Source: Chthonomonadia bacterium (GTDB lineage: Bacteria; Armatimonadota; HRBIN16). From it: 64,000 nt of DNA. Each line of letters opens with the position of its first letter. The stretch's first letter is position 1. The notes under the pieces were generated by a model. It was not told the origin of the DNA. It worked only from the letters and a program-made list of their open reading frames with translations, and did not search any database. A program made the translations under genes and the position numbers. Below are positions 37,322-45,337 of this stretch, in pieces. Where the stretch lies: positions 1 through 64,000 of the forward strand of contig JABUFA010000016.1 in NCBI GenBank assembly GCA_013314755.1, read 5' to 3'.

Positions 37322-37340
37322 GTCCGAGGTCTAACCCGAC

Positions 37341-38144
37341 TTACAGCCCTTCGTCCAGCGGGTCAGTCAACACGCCGATGCGCCGATAGGCATCCAGCAC
37401 CATCTGCGTGGTCACGCCAGCCATATCCAGATTAATCGGTTCGCGGTAGTACTTGGCATGTCCATCGCAGAAAACGAAGTTGCGCCCGCCCTGGTGCCTC
37501 TGTCCCGCTTTCCAGCGTGTGGTAACGCCGTAGCCGGGAATCGTGTAGTAGACGCTGTAAGGTATCTGTGACCAGGGCATATTGCCCCGCCCGAACTCCG
37601 TCAGGAAGAAGACGCTGGCAGGGCGGACAATGGTTGCCAGCGCAAAGCCGACCTGTCCAATCGCGTTCGATACGCGCGGCGCCGAGTTGGACAGGTAGTA
37701 GTTCGCCGCGTACGACAGCGGGAACACCTGCGCCATCTCGTAGGTGGTCAGGTCGCGCTCGGAGCCGGGCCAGTTTACCGCCCGCAGCTGGTGGATGTAC
37801 TCCGGCTTGGAGAAGTTCGGGTGGTCGCTGTCGCTGCGGCACACCAGAAAACTGCCCTTACCGGTGTTCTTGTGATACGGGATGAGCACCAGCGGCCACG
37901 ACAGGCTCCCTAACCAGTTGTTGGCGGTATCGTATGAGTCGTACCACGTGATTGCCGGGAACCGCTCGTCGTAGTCCTGCAGGTACATCATGAAGGCTGT
38001 TCCCAGCTGCTTGCAGTTGGATGCACAAACTGTCTGGCGTGCCTTCTCGCGAGCCTGGGCGAACACGGGGAACAGTATTGCTGCCAGTATCGCGATGATG
38101 GCAATCACCACAAGCAGTTCGATGAGGGTGAATGCGCGTTTCAT
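37341..38144 (-). CDS. Type IV pilin-like protein with N-terminal methylation motif and H-X9-DG C-terminus
   Basis: The 267-residue protein begins [20 protein letters not shown], a textbook prepilin peptidase/methylation signal, continuing with [13 protein letters not shown]. The C-terminal [18 protein letters not shown] is the H-X9-DG motif. This family is massively expanded in Planctomycetes and Armatimonadota; the [13 protein letters not shown] variant points to the latter. The mature protein is probably a pseudopilin or surface fibre subunit. GAGGAGG precedes the ATG. It is a single-gene unit with its own terminator. Confidence 0.93.
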   Translation of the reverse strand: MKRAFTLIELLVVIAIIAILAAILFPVFAQAREKARQTVCASNCKQLGTAFMMYLQDYDERFPAITWYDSYDTANNWLGSLSWPLVLIPYHKNTGKGSFLVCRSDSDHPNFSKPEYIHQLRAVNWPGSERDLTTYEMAQVFPLSYAANYYLSNSAPRVSNAIGQVGFALATIVRPASVFFLTEFGRGNMPWSQIPYSVYYTIPGYGVTTRWKAGQRHQGGRNFVFCDGHAKYYREPINLDMAGVTTQMVLDAYRRIGVLTDPLDEGL

Positions 38145-38350
38145 CGGCGAACCTCCTCTTTTTCAGACTATGCGCTACAATGGTAAACCATCAGTGTTAA
38201 ACCAAGGTTAAAGCATCGCGACCTTACTATCCTTCAGACCACCTCCTTTGCCCCACCGTTCTCACCGCCATTATATCGCCCCCTGCTAAAAATGTCTACT
38301 GCTGGTATGGTGTATCCGTCTCCACTCTCTTCTTGCGCAGGATGAGCCAC

Positions 38351-39388
38351 CTATGTAAAAGCAAGATACTCCTTCAACCATTCCAGATGCACGACTGGCA
38401 CATATTGCGTGCCGATGCGATGGCAGACGCGAATATGGGGGTTACCCGAGAATGCCATTCCCAGCGCAAATGCCACAGCGTCCGGGCATATCAGGCAGAT
38501 GTCCACACGCTGGAACGCATGGATCCACGGCTTCACACGCTGCCACACTGTCTGCACATAAGGCAACCACTCGCCACTATCGGGAAGTCGCTGGTTGTAA
38601 TACAACGCAAGGTTAACCGCGCTCTGATGTTCCACGTGGGCACTCAGGTCGGGGAAATGGTGGTCAGAGAGAACGATGTGCAGGATAAGTTGCCTCTGCT
38701 TTTCTTCAGGAGGCTTTATCTCTTCCGGTATCTGCTGTAACGGACATTCTTGGTCAGGAGGCTCCAGTACCCGACGCGGCTCTCTTAAGTCCATTACCCG
38801 ATACGCAGATCCCTGTGGGCTGCTGTGATACAACACCACAGAACGGCGCAGTCCCACCGTCGCACCTAATGCGAACGCCATCGGAAGCACAACCATCGGG
38901 CGCAGATGATATACCAGTCCACTATGATAATCGGGATACCAGCGATAAAGGCGTTCGTCTACCTCTTCGTCCCACTCCCGAATCAGCCTCAAAAACTCCT
39001 CGTGCCACTTTTCAGGTGCTGAGGTATCGCGTATGGTGGGAGTCATGCGGATGTAGAGCTCCTCTTCCCTTACCGGAGAGACTCTGCCTATCTCCCTGAC
39101 ACTTGATCCCAGCCCTATTTGCTTCACAAAAGCATGATACCTCGCACGAGCGTCCTCCTTTTTGTTCTCTTCAATGAGTAGCAGCGGCACAGAGAGAGAC
39201 GACGGTTTCCGAAGCCAGCTCGCGACAAGCACCGCCAAGACCAGCGCGATTCCCGCGAGGCGTGTAATCATAGCCCCGGCACTATAACCGGCATCTGAGA
39301 ACAGATCTGCAACCATCTGTGCTAATCCGAAGATACCGATGGTTAGCAATGTCTCGCGCTCCAGAAGAATGCTCTTAAGTCTATACAT
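38351..39388 (-). CDS. Two-transmembrane SAVED-domain effector
   Basis: The 345-residue protein has two N-terminal membrane helices (about 13-31 and 41-59) and a C-terminal SAVED-like domain (about 155-345). The signature repeats are VLPMAFALGATVGLRRSVVLYHSS and VDICLICPDAVAFALGMAFS, each a strand plus ALG helix, and the terminal HRIGTQYVPVVHLEWL. SAVED domains bind cyclic oligonucleotides in CBASS and in some type III CRISPR systems; 2TM-SAVED proteins (Cap14 type) are membrane-disrupting effectors. No nucleotide cyclase or cas gene is nearby. A nitrilase-like gene is 39 bases upstream on the same strand. The gene looks less GC-rich than its surroundings. Confidence 0.72.
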   Translation of the reverse strand: MYRLKSILLERETLLTIGIFGLAQMVADLFSDAGYSAGAMITRLAGIALVLAVLVASWLRKPSSLSVPLLLIEENKKEDARARYHAFVKQIGLGSSVREIGRVSPVREEELYIRMTPTIRDTSAPEKWHEEFLRLIREWDEEVDERLYRWYPDYHSGLVYHLRPMVVLPMAFALGATVGLRRSVVLYHSSPQGSAYRVMDLREPRRVLEPPDQECPLQQIPEEIKPPEEKQRQLILHIVLSDHHFPDLSAHVEHQSAVNLALYYNQRLPDSGEWLPYVQTVWQRVKPWIHAFQRVDICLICPDAVAFALGMAFSGNPHIRVCHRIGTQYVPVVHLEWLKEYLAFT

Positions 39389-39427
39389 CCCTCACAAGCC
39401 TCACTCCGAATCGAAGGGGACCAAGCC

Positions 39428-40195
39428 CTACTCGATGCGCAGAGTATACAGGAAAAACTGCTCGCCACGGGCAGGCACACGCTTTACCCATTCGCCCTCC
39501 GGTGACACCACTCCCGACGGTGACGAACAGCGCAGATGCATCGGATAGCAGTTATCTGCGGTAACAATCCAGACCCTTCCTGCCAGGGCACGCAGGCGCA
39601 GATTCGACTCGTGGTAACGCCACGCCACCCGCGACCACTCCGAGCCATCTCTCCCGCCGTTTACCGCGTGAAAGATGACCTTCGCTCCCATCATTGCCAG
39701 CTGTTGAACCAGATGAACATCGGGCATCGGGGTGCAAGTGGGGTTCGCCCACAGGTCATTGCAGATAAGACCGCCAATGCAAACGCCTTTCAGCGTGAAC
39801 GTGCGCAGGGGAGCCACAGCATAGTGCGCGATTTCTCCAGATGGCATGCGGTCCACACTGCCACAGCGCAATATTTTGGCGTGGTACCCCAGAAAGTTGC
39901 CATGTTCATCGTAAAAGCGTATCTGGTTGTAACACAGCCCGTCGTCTTCGATATAACACGTGCCCAGTGCCAGCGCCAGCCGGACCGCCGATGCCTCTGC
40001 GACAACCTGCCGTAAAGCATCTTCAACTTCCTGAGGGTTGAAGTGAGGTGTGTAGCCGCTCAGCGAACCTTCGGGAGTTAACAGCACATCCGCTCCTCTC
40101 CTCGCCGCGTACGCGATAGCGCGACGGATGACCGCCAGGTTGCTCCCCACATCGCCTGTCACCGGCATCTGTGCCCCTGCTACACGCAGTTCCAT
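39428..40195 (-). CDS. Carbon-nitrogen hydrolase (nitrilase superfamily)
   Basis: The 255-residue protein has the nitrilase catalytic triad: glutamate in LLTPEGSLSGY, lysine in HAKILRC and cysteine in IGGLICNDLW. Such enzymes hydrolyse amides or nitriles. The start at 40195 has GAGG five bases upstream; a longer reading frame to 40267 enters the divergent polymerase promoter. It is 39 bases upstream of the 2TM-SAVED gene in the same direction and may be cotranscribed with it. Confidence 0.85.
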   Translation of the reverse strand: MELRVAGAQMPVTGDVGSNLAVIRRAIAYAARRGADVLLTPEGSLSGYTPHFNPQEVEDALRQVVAEASAVRLALALGTCYIEDDGLCYNQIRFYDEHGNFLGYHAKILRCGSVDRMPSGEIAHYAVAPLRTFTLKGVCIGGLICNDLWANPTCTPMPDVHLVQQLAMMGAKVIFHAVNGGRDGSEWSRVAWRYHESNLRLRALAGRVWIVTADNCYPMHLRCSSPSGVVSPEGEWVKRVPARGEQFFLYTLRIE

Positions 40196-40280
40196 ATCTT
40201 CCTCAATGCAACGCGCCTCAAAGGCGATTTCGCCCGGCAGCAGAAAACTCCTGCCGTTCCCCAGCATACCAGCCTTCAGG

Positions 40281-40286
40281 TATAAT
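40281..40286 (+). promoter_or_regulatory. -10 element before the DNA polymerase gene
   Basis: A perfect TATAAT lies 29 bases before the polymerase ATG. The matching -35 region (TTCCCC at 40257-40262, 18-base spacing) is poor, so the promoter is tentative. Confidence 0.4.
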
Positions 40287-40315
40287 ACCAGAGGGGTCTA
40301 TAAGGAGCCGGTAGC

Positions 40316-42484
40316 ATGAACCTTTTCGACATCCAGGGGCCAGCCATCTCCGCCGACCAGATTCTGTTCGGCTGGAAGGACACGCCGCGCCTGGTGGCAG
40401 TGGAGATGACCGACACCGAAGCCATCCTGCACCAGCGCACGCCTGAAGGCACACGTACCAGCTGGCGTGAACCGTTCACCCCCTGGCTATTAACCACCCA
40501 GCAGTACCCCGACATAGACGCTCAGTGGCAACGGCTGGACGGTGAGGGCTACTGCTGGATGGCGAAGTTCGGCTCGTGGACAGAGTACCAGAACGCCCGG
40601 ATGCGCCTGCGCGATATGCACGTGGAGGTGCTTGCGTTCGCCAGCCCCGAACGGCAGTTCCTCACCCTGTCGGGCTACACGCTGTTCAAAGAGATGAGTT
40701 TCGACGACGTGCACCGGATGCAGGTGGACATCGAAACCGCCGGGCTGAGTCCACAGGACCCTGCCAATCGCATCCTGTTGATTGTGCTTCACGACAACCG
40801 CGGCTGGAGCGAGATTATCGACGATACCGACGAAGCACGGATGCTACAGCGGTTTGTGCAGCTCCTGCGCGAGCGCGACCCCGACGTGATCGAGGGACAC
40901 AACCTGTATGGCTTCGACCTGCCCTACCTGATAGAACGCGCCCGAAGACATAACCTCCTGCTGGCGATGGGGCGAAGCGGTCAACCGATGACGATTGGCA
41001 GTGAGCGCAACCTGCCCATCGGCGCGATTAACCGACCCTATCGCCCGGTATACATCCCGGGGCGGCACGTGGTGGATACCTACTTCGCCGTGCAACGCTA
41101 TGACTGGGCAAAGGGCGACCTGCAGAGCTATGGTTTAAAGGAAGTCGCTCGCGCCTATGGCATCGCGGACGAAGAGCGCGTGCTGATAGACCGAACCGCC
41201 CTGCACGAGCAGTGGCACGCCGACCCTGAAAAGGTGCGCCAGTACGCCCTGCAGGACGCTCAGGAGACCGCAAAGCTGGCGGAGATTGTACTGCCGACCG
41301 AGTTCTATCAGACGCAGATGATACCCGATACCTATCAGCACGTTGCCACCGCAGGCAGCGGTGAGAAGATTAACGCCATCTTTGTTCGGGCATACCTGCA
41401 CGCAGGCTATGCCATCCCCCGTCCCCAGCCCGCTCGCGATTACCCCGGCGGCTATACAGAGGTGCGACGCACCGGAGTCATCCCGCGCGTGGTGAAGGCG
41501 GACGTGGAAAGCCTCTATCCCAGCATCATGCTGGTACACCGCATCGCGCCCGCCTCCGACAGGCTGGGAGTGTTCCTGCCTGCGCTGGAGGAGCTGACCC
41601 GTAGGCGTCTGGAGGCAAAAGCGCAACTGCGCCGCGCCGCCGACCCACGTACTCGCGCCTACTGGGACGGCATTCAGGGCTCCTTCAAGGTGCTGATAAA
41701 CTCCTTCTATGGCTACCTGGGGGCAAATTTCCCCTTCAACGACTTCGACGCCGCCCAGCGAGTGACCGAAGAGGGGCGCAAAATCGCCATGCAGCTGGTG
41801 GAAGAGCTGGAGCGAACGGGCAGTAAGGTTATCGAGGTGGACACCGATGGCGTCTATTTCCAGCCCCCGGAGGACGTGCAGGGACAGGAGGCAGAGGAGG
41901 CTTACGTCCAGCGCATCGCGGAAACCCTGCCCCCCGGCATCCGCCTCAGCTTTGATGGACGTTACCGGGCGATGATTTCGGTTAAGACCAAGAACTACGC
42001 CCTGCTGGACTACGAGGGTAACTGGACGTACAAGGGCGCATCCCTGCGCTCTCGCGCGGACGAACCCTATGGACGCCAGTTTATCGCCGAGGTGTTGCAG
42101 AAGCTGGTAGACGGCGACCACGAGGGCATCGCCAGCCTGTACCGCGAAACTATCCTGCGCATCTTGAGAGGGGAGGTGCCCATTCAGGAGCTGGCGCGCC
42201 GCGAGCGCGTTACCGAGAAGACCTTCACCAGCGAGAACAAGCGCAAAGCAGCGGAGGCGGTTCGCGGCGTCAGCGTGGGCGACTATGTGAACCTCTACCA
42301 GCGCAAGGACGGCTCTCTGGGCATGATTGAGGACTATGCCAACGACGAAGACCGCGAGCACTATGCCAACAAGCTATACCGCTTCGCCCTGCGTCTGCGC
42401 GAAGCCATCGGCGAGGACTTTGACCTCCTCTTCCCCCGCCCCGAGGTGATCCTGCGCGAACAGCAACAGCCCAGCCTGTTCTAG
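40316..42484 (+). CDS. Family B DNA polymerase
   Basis: The 722-residue enzyme contains an intact 3'-5' exonuclease (Exo I D138-I-E140 in VDIET, Exo II GHNLYGFDLPYL near 194, Exo III YALQDAQET near 302) and the polymerase motifs A (D396 in DVESLYPSIM), B (KVLINSFYGYLG) and C (D509-T-D511). All catalytic residues are present, so it should be active in synthesis and proofreading. It is shorter than E. coli Pol II (783). AAGGAG precedes the ATG at eight bases. Bacterial family B enzymes act in repair and damage tolerance; here it stands between defence-like genes. Confidence 0.92.
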   Translation: MNLFDIQGPAISADQILFGWKDTPRLVAVEMTDTEAILHQRTPEGTRTSWREPFTPWLLTTQQYPDIDAQWQRLDGEGYCWMAKFGSWTEYQNARMRLRDMHVEVLAFASPERQFLTLSGYTLFKEMSFDDVHRMQVDIETAGLSPQDPANRILLIVLHDNRGWSEIIDDTDEARMLQRFVQLLRERDPDVIEGHNLYGFDLPYLIERARRHNLLLAMGRSGQPMTIGSERNLPIGAINRPYRPVYIPGRHVVDTYFAVQRYDWAKGDLQSYGLKEVARAYGIADEERVLIDRTALHEQWHADPEKVRQYALQDAQETAKLAEIVLPTEFYQTQMIPDTYQHVATAGSGEKINAIFVRAYLHAGYAIPRPQPARDYPGGYTEVRRTGVIPRVVKADVESLYPSIMLVHRIAPASDRLGVFLPALEELTRRRLEAKAQLRRAADPRTRAYWDGIQGSFKVLINSFYGYLGANFPFNDFDAAQRVTEEGRKIAMQLVEELERTGSKVIEVDTDGVYFQPPEDVQGQEAEEAYVQRIAETLPPGIRLSFDGRYRAMISVKTKNYALLDYEGNWTYKGASLRSRADEPYGRQFIAEVLQKLVDGDHEGIASLYRETILRILRGEVPIQELARRERVTEKTFTSENKRKAAEAVRGVSVGDYVNLYQRKDGSLGMIEDYANDEDREHYANKLYRFALRLREAIGEDFDLLFPRPEVILREQQQPSLF

Positions 42485-42536
42485 ACAGATTCTCAATTTT
42501 TAGTTTTTTTCTTACAAATGTTGTTTTACCCCGTTT

Positions 42537-42553
42537 TTGGTACGATTCTTGCT
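42537..42553 (+). promoter_or_regulatory. Sigma-54 promoter of the PEP-CTERM gene
   Basis: TTGGTACGATTCTTGCT has GG at 42539-42540 and GC at 42551-42552 with the required ten-base spacing. A start near 42564 leaves a leader of about 145 bases. Sigma-54 control of PEP-CTERM proteins through PrsK/PrsR is established in other bacteria. Confidence 0.8.
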
Positions 42554-42708
42554 ATATAATTAGCTTGGAAAAGAGATTACGAGACAACTTTTTCTTACCG
42601 TCTGGACGACAGCGCACTCTGCCCTCCTCTAAAGCTCTGTCCCCTGACGATGGAAAAGGGGTTCCCGATCTTTCTTCCAGCCAATACACCTGAAAGGAGG
42701 CACTACCC

Positions 42709-43626
42709 ATGTTCTACCGCAAGTTGATGTTTGTCGTCGTGGTACTGTGTTTTACGGCAAGTGCGTTCGGTCAGCTGTTCAACGGCAATCTGCTTCCCGG
42801 GCAAAATGACGGTTCAAATGGCGCAAACGTCTTGCCCAAAACCATCAATCAGATTCAGAACACCGCGGCAGATACTGACGTCGCCCGCAAGTACGTCGGC
42901 AATGCAGGCGCCAACGGAGGACCTTTGAGTGCGAACGCTATACTGGACTGTCCCCCTATCGGCAAGATAGGCGACCTTGTGTTCCAGTACGGTGCTTACA
43001 CCGGAGAGTTCCCGAATAAACCGCAGAACTCAGCGGGCGGAATGCTCATCCGCGGTGGGTTGAAACTGGCGCCAAACATTAAGGTGAAGGCGAACCACAC
43101 GTTGCGCTACGTGCAGGTTTACCGTGAAACAGGTGGTCTGGGGCGAACCACTATTGACTCCTCGGGAAACCAGCCGCTGTACGCAGACCACACACTTAAC
43201 GGGTTCACTCCGTTGTTCTTTGACGCACCCGTCGACGGTTTTGACAACGCACAGGTGCCAACCGCCATTGACTTCGAAACCGCGCTTGTGTGCTTCGACA
43301 ACGACAAGCCCAAGGACCTGTTCGCACTGGGAGTCTTCCAGTGGGGCTACAAGATTGACAAAGCGAACAAAACCATCCTGAACGAATACCTGTTGTTACC
43401 GAACTTCCCCACGCCGCTTACGGCATTGCTCAGTAACACATTCAACGCAGAGTTCGGTGCAACGGGAACGCGGGACACAGGATGGACGTTGACCGCTGGC
43501 GGATGCCCTGACTGTTTCGAGGTCGTCCCGGAACCCGCCACGCTGTTGCTGTTTGCGCTGGGTGCGGCGCCTGCTGTGCGTGTCGCCCTGCGCTCTCAGA
43601 AGAGAAAGGCTTCTGAGGTATCATAA
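42709..43626 (+). CDS. PEP-CTERM surface protein
   Basis: The 305-residue protein has a signal peptide (residues 1-21, cut near AFG-Q) and a C-terminal sorting signal VPEPATLLLFALGAAPAV followed by basic residues, which is the PEP-CTERM motif recognised by exosortase. The mature part is a secreted beta-rich protein without recognised catalytic motif. AAGGAGG precedes the start. Its sigma-54 promoter is at 42537. No exosortase gene is in the window. It probably ends up in the exopolysaccharide or cell surface layer. Confidence 0.9.
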   Translation: MFYRKLMFVVVVLCFTASAFGQLFNGNLLPGQNDGSNGANVLPKTINQIQNTAADTDVARKYVGNAGANGGPLSANAILDCPPIGKIGDLVFQYGAYTGEFPNKPQNSAGGMLIRGGLKLAPNIKVKANHTLRYVQVYRETGGLGRTTIDSSGNQPLYADHTLNGFTPLFFDAPVDGFDNAQVPTAIDFETALVCFDNDKPKDLFALGVFQWGYKIDKANKTILNEYLLLPNFPTPLTALLSNTFNAEFGATGTRDTGWTLTAGGCPDCFEVVPEPATLLLFALGAAPAVRVALRSQKRKASEVS

Positions 43627-43658
43627 TCAGGAAGACGCGATAGAGGAGGCAGACAACC

Positions 43659-44153
43659 ATGCTGGTGCTCCTGCTGATGTTCACACACATACTGGCGGCG
43701 CCTCAGGGCGTAACGCCACCAGAGGTGAAAATAGAGGTGCGCGAAGGGGGCGGACGCCAGGCTCCTCCGCATCCGGTTATTATCAGTATCCGCTCCGATG
43801 GACTGGTAAAGACCACACGCGGGGAGTTTCGCGTAGCCGCTCAGAAGGTGCACCAGCTGGTTGCTCATCTGGAACGGCTGGGAGCGTTCAACCTGCCTTC
43901 GGGTGACCTGCAGGAAGAGGTTATCAAAGCGGGCGAAGCCCCAGCCGGAGTGCGCGGTGGCAGTGGAGTGTACACGCTCTGTCTCACCCGCGGAGATAAG
44001 AGCATCAACGTGCGCCTGAACCAGCCCGATTCCTACGCTGAGACCAGGGTAAAAGCAGTGCGTATCTTCCAGAAAGCACTCCACGCCATCCGCAAATTCG
44101 CGAAAGAGGTCGAGCAAAAGCACGCCAATCCACCGCGCCAGCAGACCTCATGA
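43659..44153 (+). CDS. Small secreted protein of unknown function
   Basis: The 164-residue protein has a short signal peptide (MLVLLLMFTHILAAPQG). The mature part resembles a small beta domain with VIISIRSDGLVKTTRGEFRV and a helical C-terminus, but I do not recognise the family. AGGAGG lies about ten bases before the start. It is 32 bases behind the PEP-CTERM gene and may be cotranscribed. It converges with the CARF-RelE gene 28 bases away. Confidence 0.7.
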   Translation: MLVLLLMFTHILAAPQGVTPPEVKIEVREGGGRQAPPHPVIISIRSDGLVKTTRGEFRVAAQKVHQLVAHLERLGAFNLPSGDLQEEVIKAGEAPAGVRGGSGVYTLCLTRGDKSINVRLNQPDSYAETRVKAVRIFQKALHAIRKFAKEVEQKHANPPRQQTS

Positions 44154-44181
44154 ACAGGAGGGGGATAGAGGTAGTGCACCC

Positions 44182-45216
44182 TCAAGGATACCACTCCTCA
44201 AACTCTTCGCGGGAGTAGTGTGCGCGATACACCCCCTCCCTCAAAGCGTCCTCATAATCCTTGTGCGCCCAGAACACCTCGCACACGCGCACGTTGCCGT
44301 TCTCGTCCAGATAATATAGGATTCGTTCCGCCACACGCCCCGATGGATAGATGAGGCAATCGCTGTTATGTGCGCTGTGCGAGTTCTGGCGGCGCAGTTC
44401 GGGGTGGCGCAGGCGTTTCAACCGCTCGTGCAGAACCTGGCGCACCGACGGCTCCGCCGAATCGAGGGCGCGTCTGGCTCGGAGATGCAGGAACAGAGGC
44501 GTTGGGCGCTCTGCCTCTATGCGCGAACGGTACGCCTCGTAGAACGCCTCACCCGTCGGCGACAGGTAGGTATAGCCCTCCTCCTCCACCAGCAGGAGGC
44601 GTATCTCGTCGGGCAGGGGGCGCAGGCGACGGTCTACCTCTTCGGTGCGACGCAGGTCGGCGCTAATCCACTCGAAAAAGTCGGAATAGGTATCTATCAG
44701 GCTGTAGTCCCACCCGATGGGCGTGGGGGGCAGTTCGATAATCTCCCGGAACGCCTCGTGGATGTAGTAGACGGGCACGTCAAAGAGCAGTCCCACCAGC
44801 GTGGCGTAGGCGATTTCTGCCTTGAAGCCGCCTGTGGCGTTGATGAGCACCTCGCGCCCGGCGGAGCGTTCCTCGCGAATCAGCGCAACCAGCGAAGCCA
44901 CCAGCGACCGCAGTCCGCGCATCTTGAAGCGACTCTCACTGTACTGCAGGTCGGCGATTTCGCGCAGGCTGGCGGGATAGCCGTTGTTGCTGTAGTAGAT
45001 TGCCAGCGTCTGGGCGGCGCGCTTTCCCTCCTCGGTCTGCGAGTGCAGGAACACGATGCGGTCGCCCTCCTGCAGGAGCCTGCTCAGCGAGTTGGTCTCT
45101 GCGCTGGCTTTCTCCGGTTCAGTAAAGCGCAGGTAGATCTGCAGGTCGTCCGCCTTGCCAGCCCGCTGGGCGTTGGATAGCAACGACGTGCCTACGGTCG
45201 CGATGATGGTGCGCAT
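44182..45216 (-). CDS. CARF-RelE fusion (Cami1-like CRISPR ancillary ribonuclease)
   Basis: The 344-residue protein starts with a CARF-type Rossmann domain: TIIATVGTSLLSN, and NATGGFKAEIAYATLVGLLF with YYIHEAF, matching the APE2256/Csm6 CARF family that binds cyclic oligoadenylates. A wHTH-like middle part (about 200-235, YTYLSPTGEAFYEAY) is followed by a C-terminal RelE-like toxin (about 245-344) with HPELRRQ, GRVAERILYYLDENGNV and EVFWAHKDYEDAL. No HEPN RxxxxH motif is seen, so it is not a Csm6/Csx1 nuclease. CARF-RelE proteins cleave mRNA in ribosomes when activated (Cami1). The ATG at 45216 is preceded by GGAG; a TTG one codon earlier is possible. No cas gene is nearby. Confidence 0.78.
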   Translation of the reverse strand: MRTIIATVGTSLLSNAQRAGKADDLQIYLRFTEPEKASAETNSLSRLLQEGDRIVFLHSQTEEGKRAAQTLAIYYSNNGYPASLREIADLQYSESRFKMRGLRSLVASLVALIREERSAGREVLINATGGFKAEIAYATLVGLLFDVPVYYIHEAFREIIELPPTPIGWDYSLIDTYSDFFEWISADLRRTEEVDRRLRPLPDEIRLLLVEEEGYTYLSPTGEAFYEAYRSRIEAERPTPLFLHLRARRALDSAEPSVRQVLHERLKRLRHPELRRQNSHSAHNSDCLIYPSGRVAERILYYLDENGNVRVCEVFWAHKDYEDALREGVYRAHYSREEFEEWYP

Positions 45217-45280
45217 CAAAAAACTTCTCCAGCGACGATTTTGCCTACATTTCTATCTCCTCTGACCTTTATCCTCTCTG

Positions 45281-45311
45281 AAAAATCATCCCCTCCGGCG
45301 GGGAGGGGATG
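45281..45311 (-). terminator. Intrinsic terminator of the PEP-CTERM C39-like gene
   Basis: On the minus strand CATCCCCTCC-CCGCC-GGAGGGGATG forms a 10-bp perfect stem followed by ATTTTT. It lies 27 bases after the stop at 45338 and insulates the CARF-RelE gene. Confidence 0.9.
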
Positions 45312-45337
45312 AAGCCGTCCGCTCGTGCTGCAGGGCG

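Noticed and set aside
44182-45216. Csm6 or Csx1 HEPN ribonuclease
   Set aside because: No RxxxxH HEPN motif is found in the C-terminal half, which instead resembles RelE.
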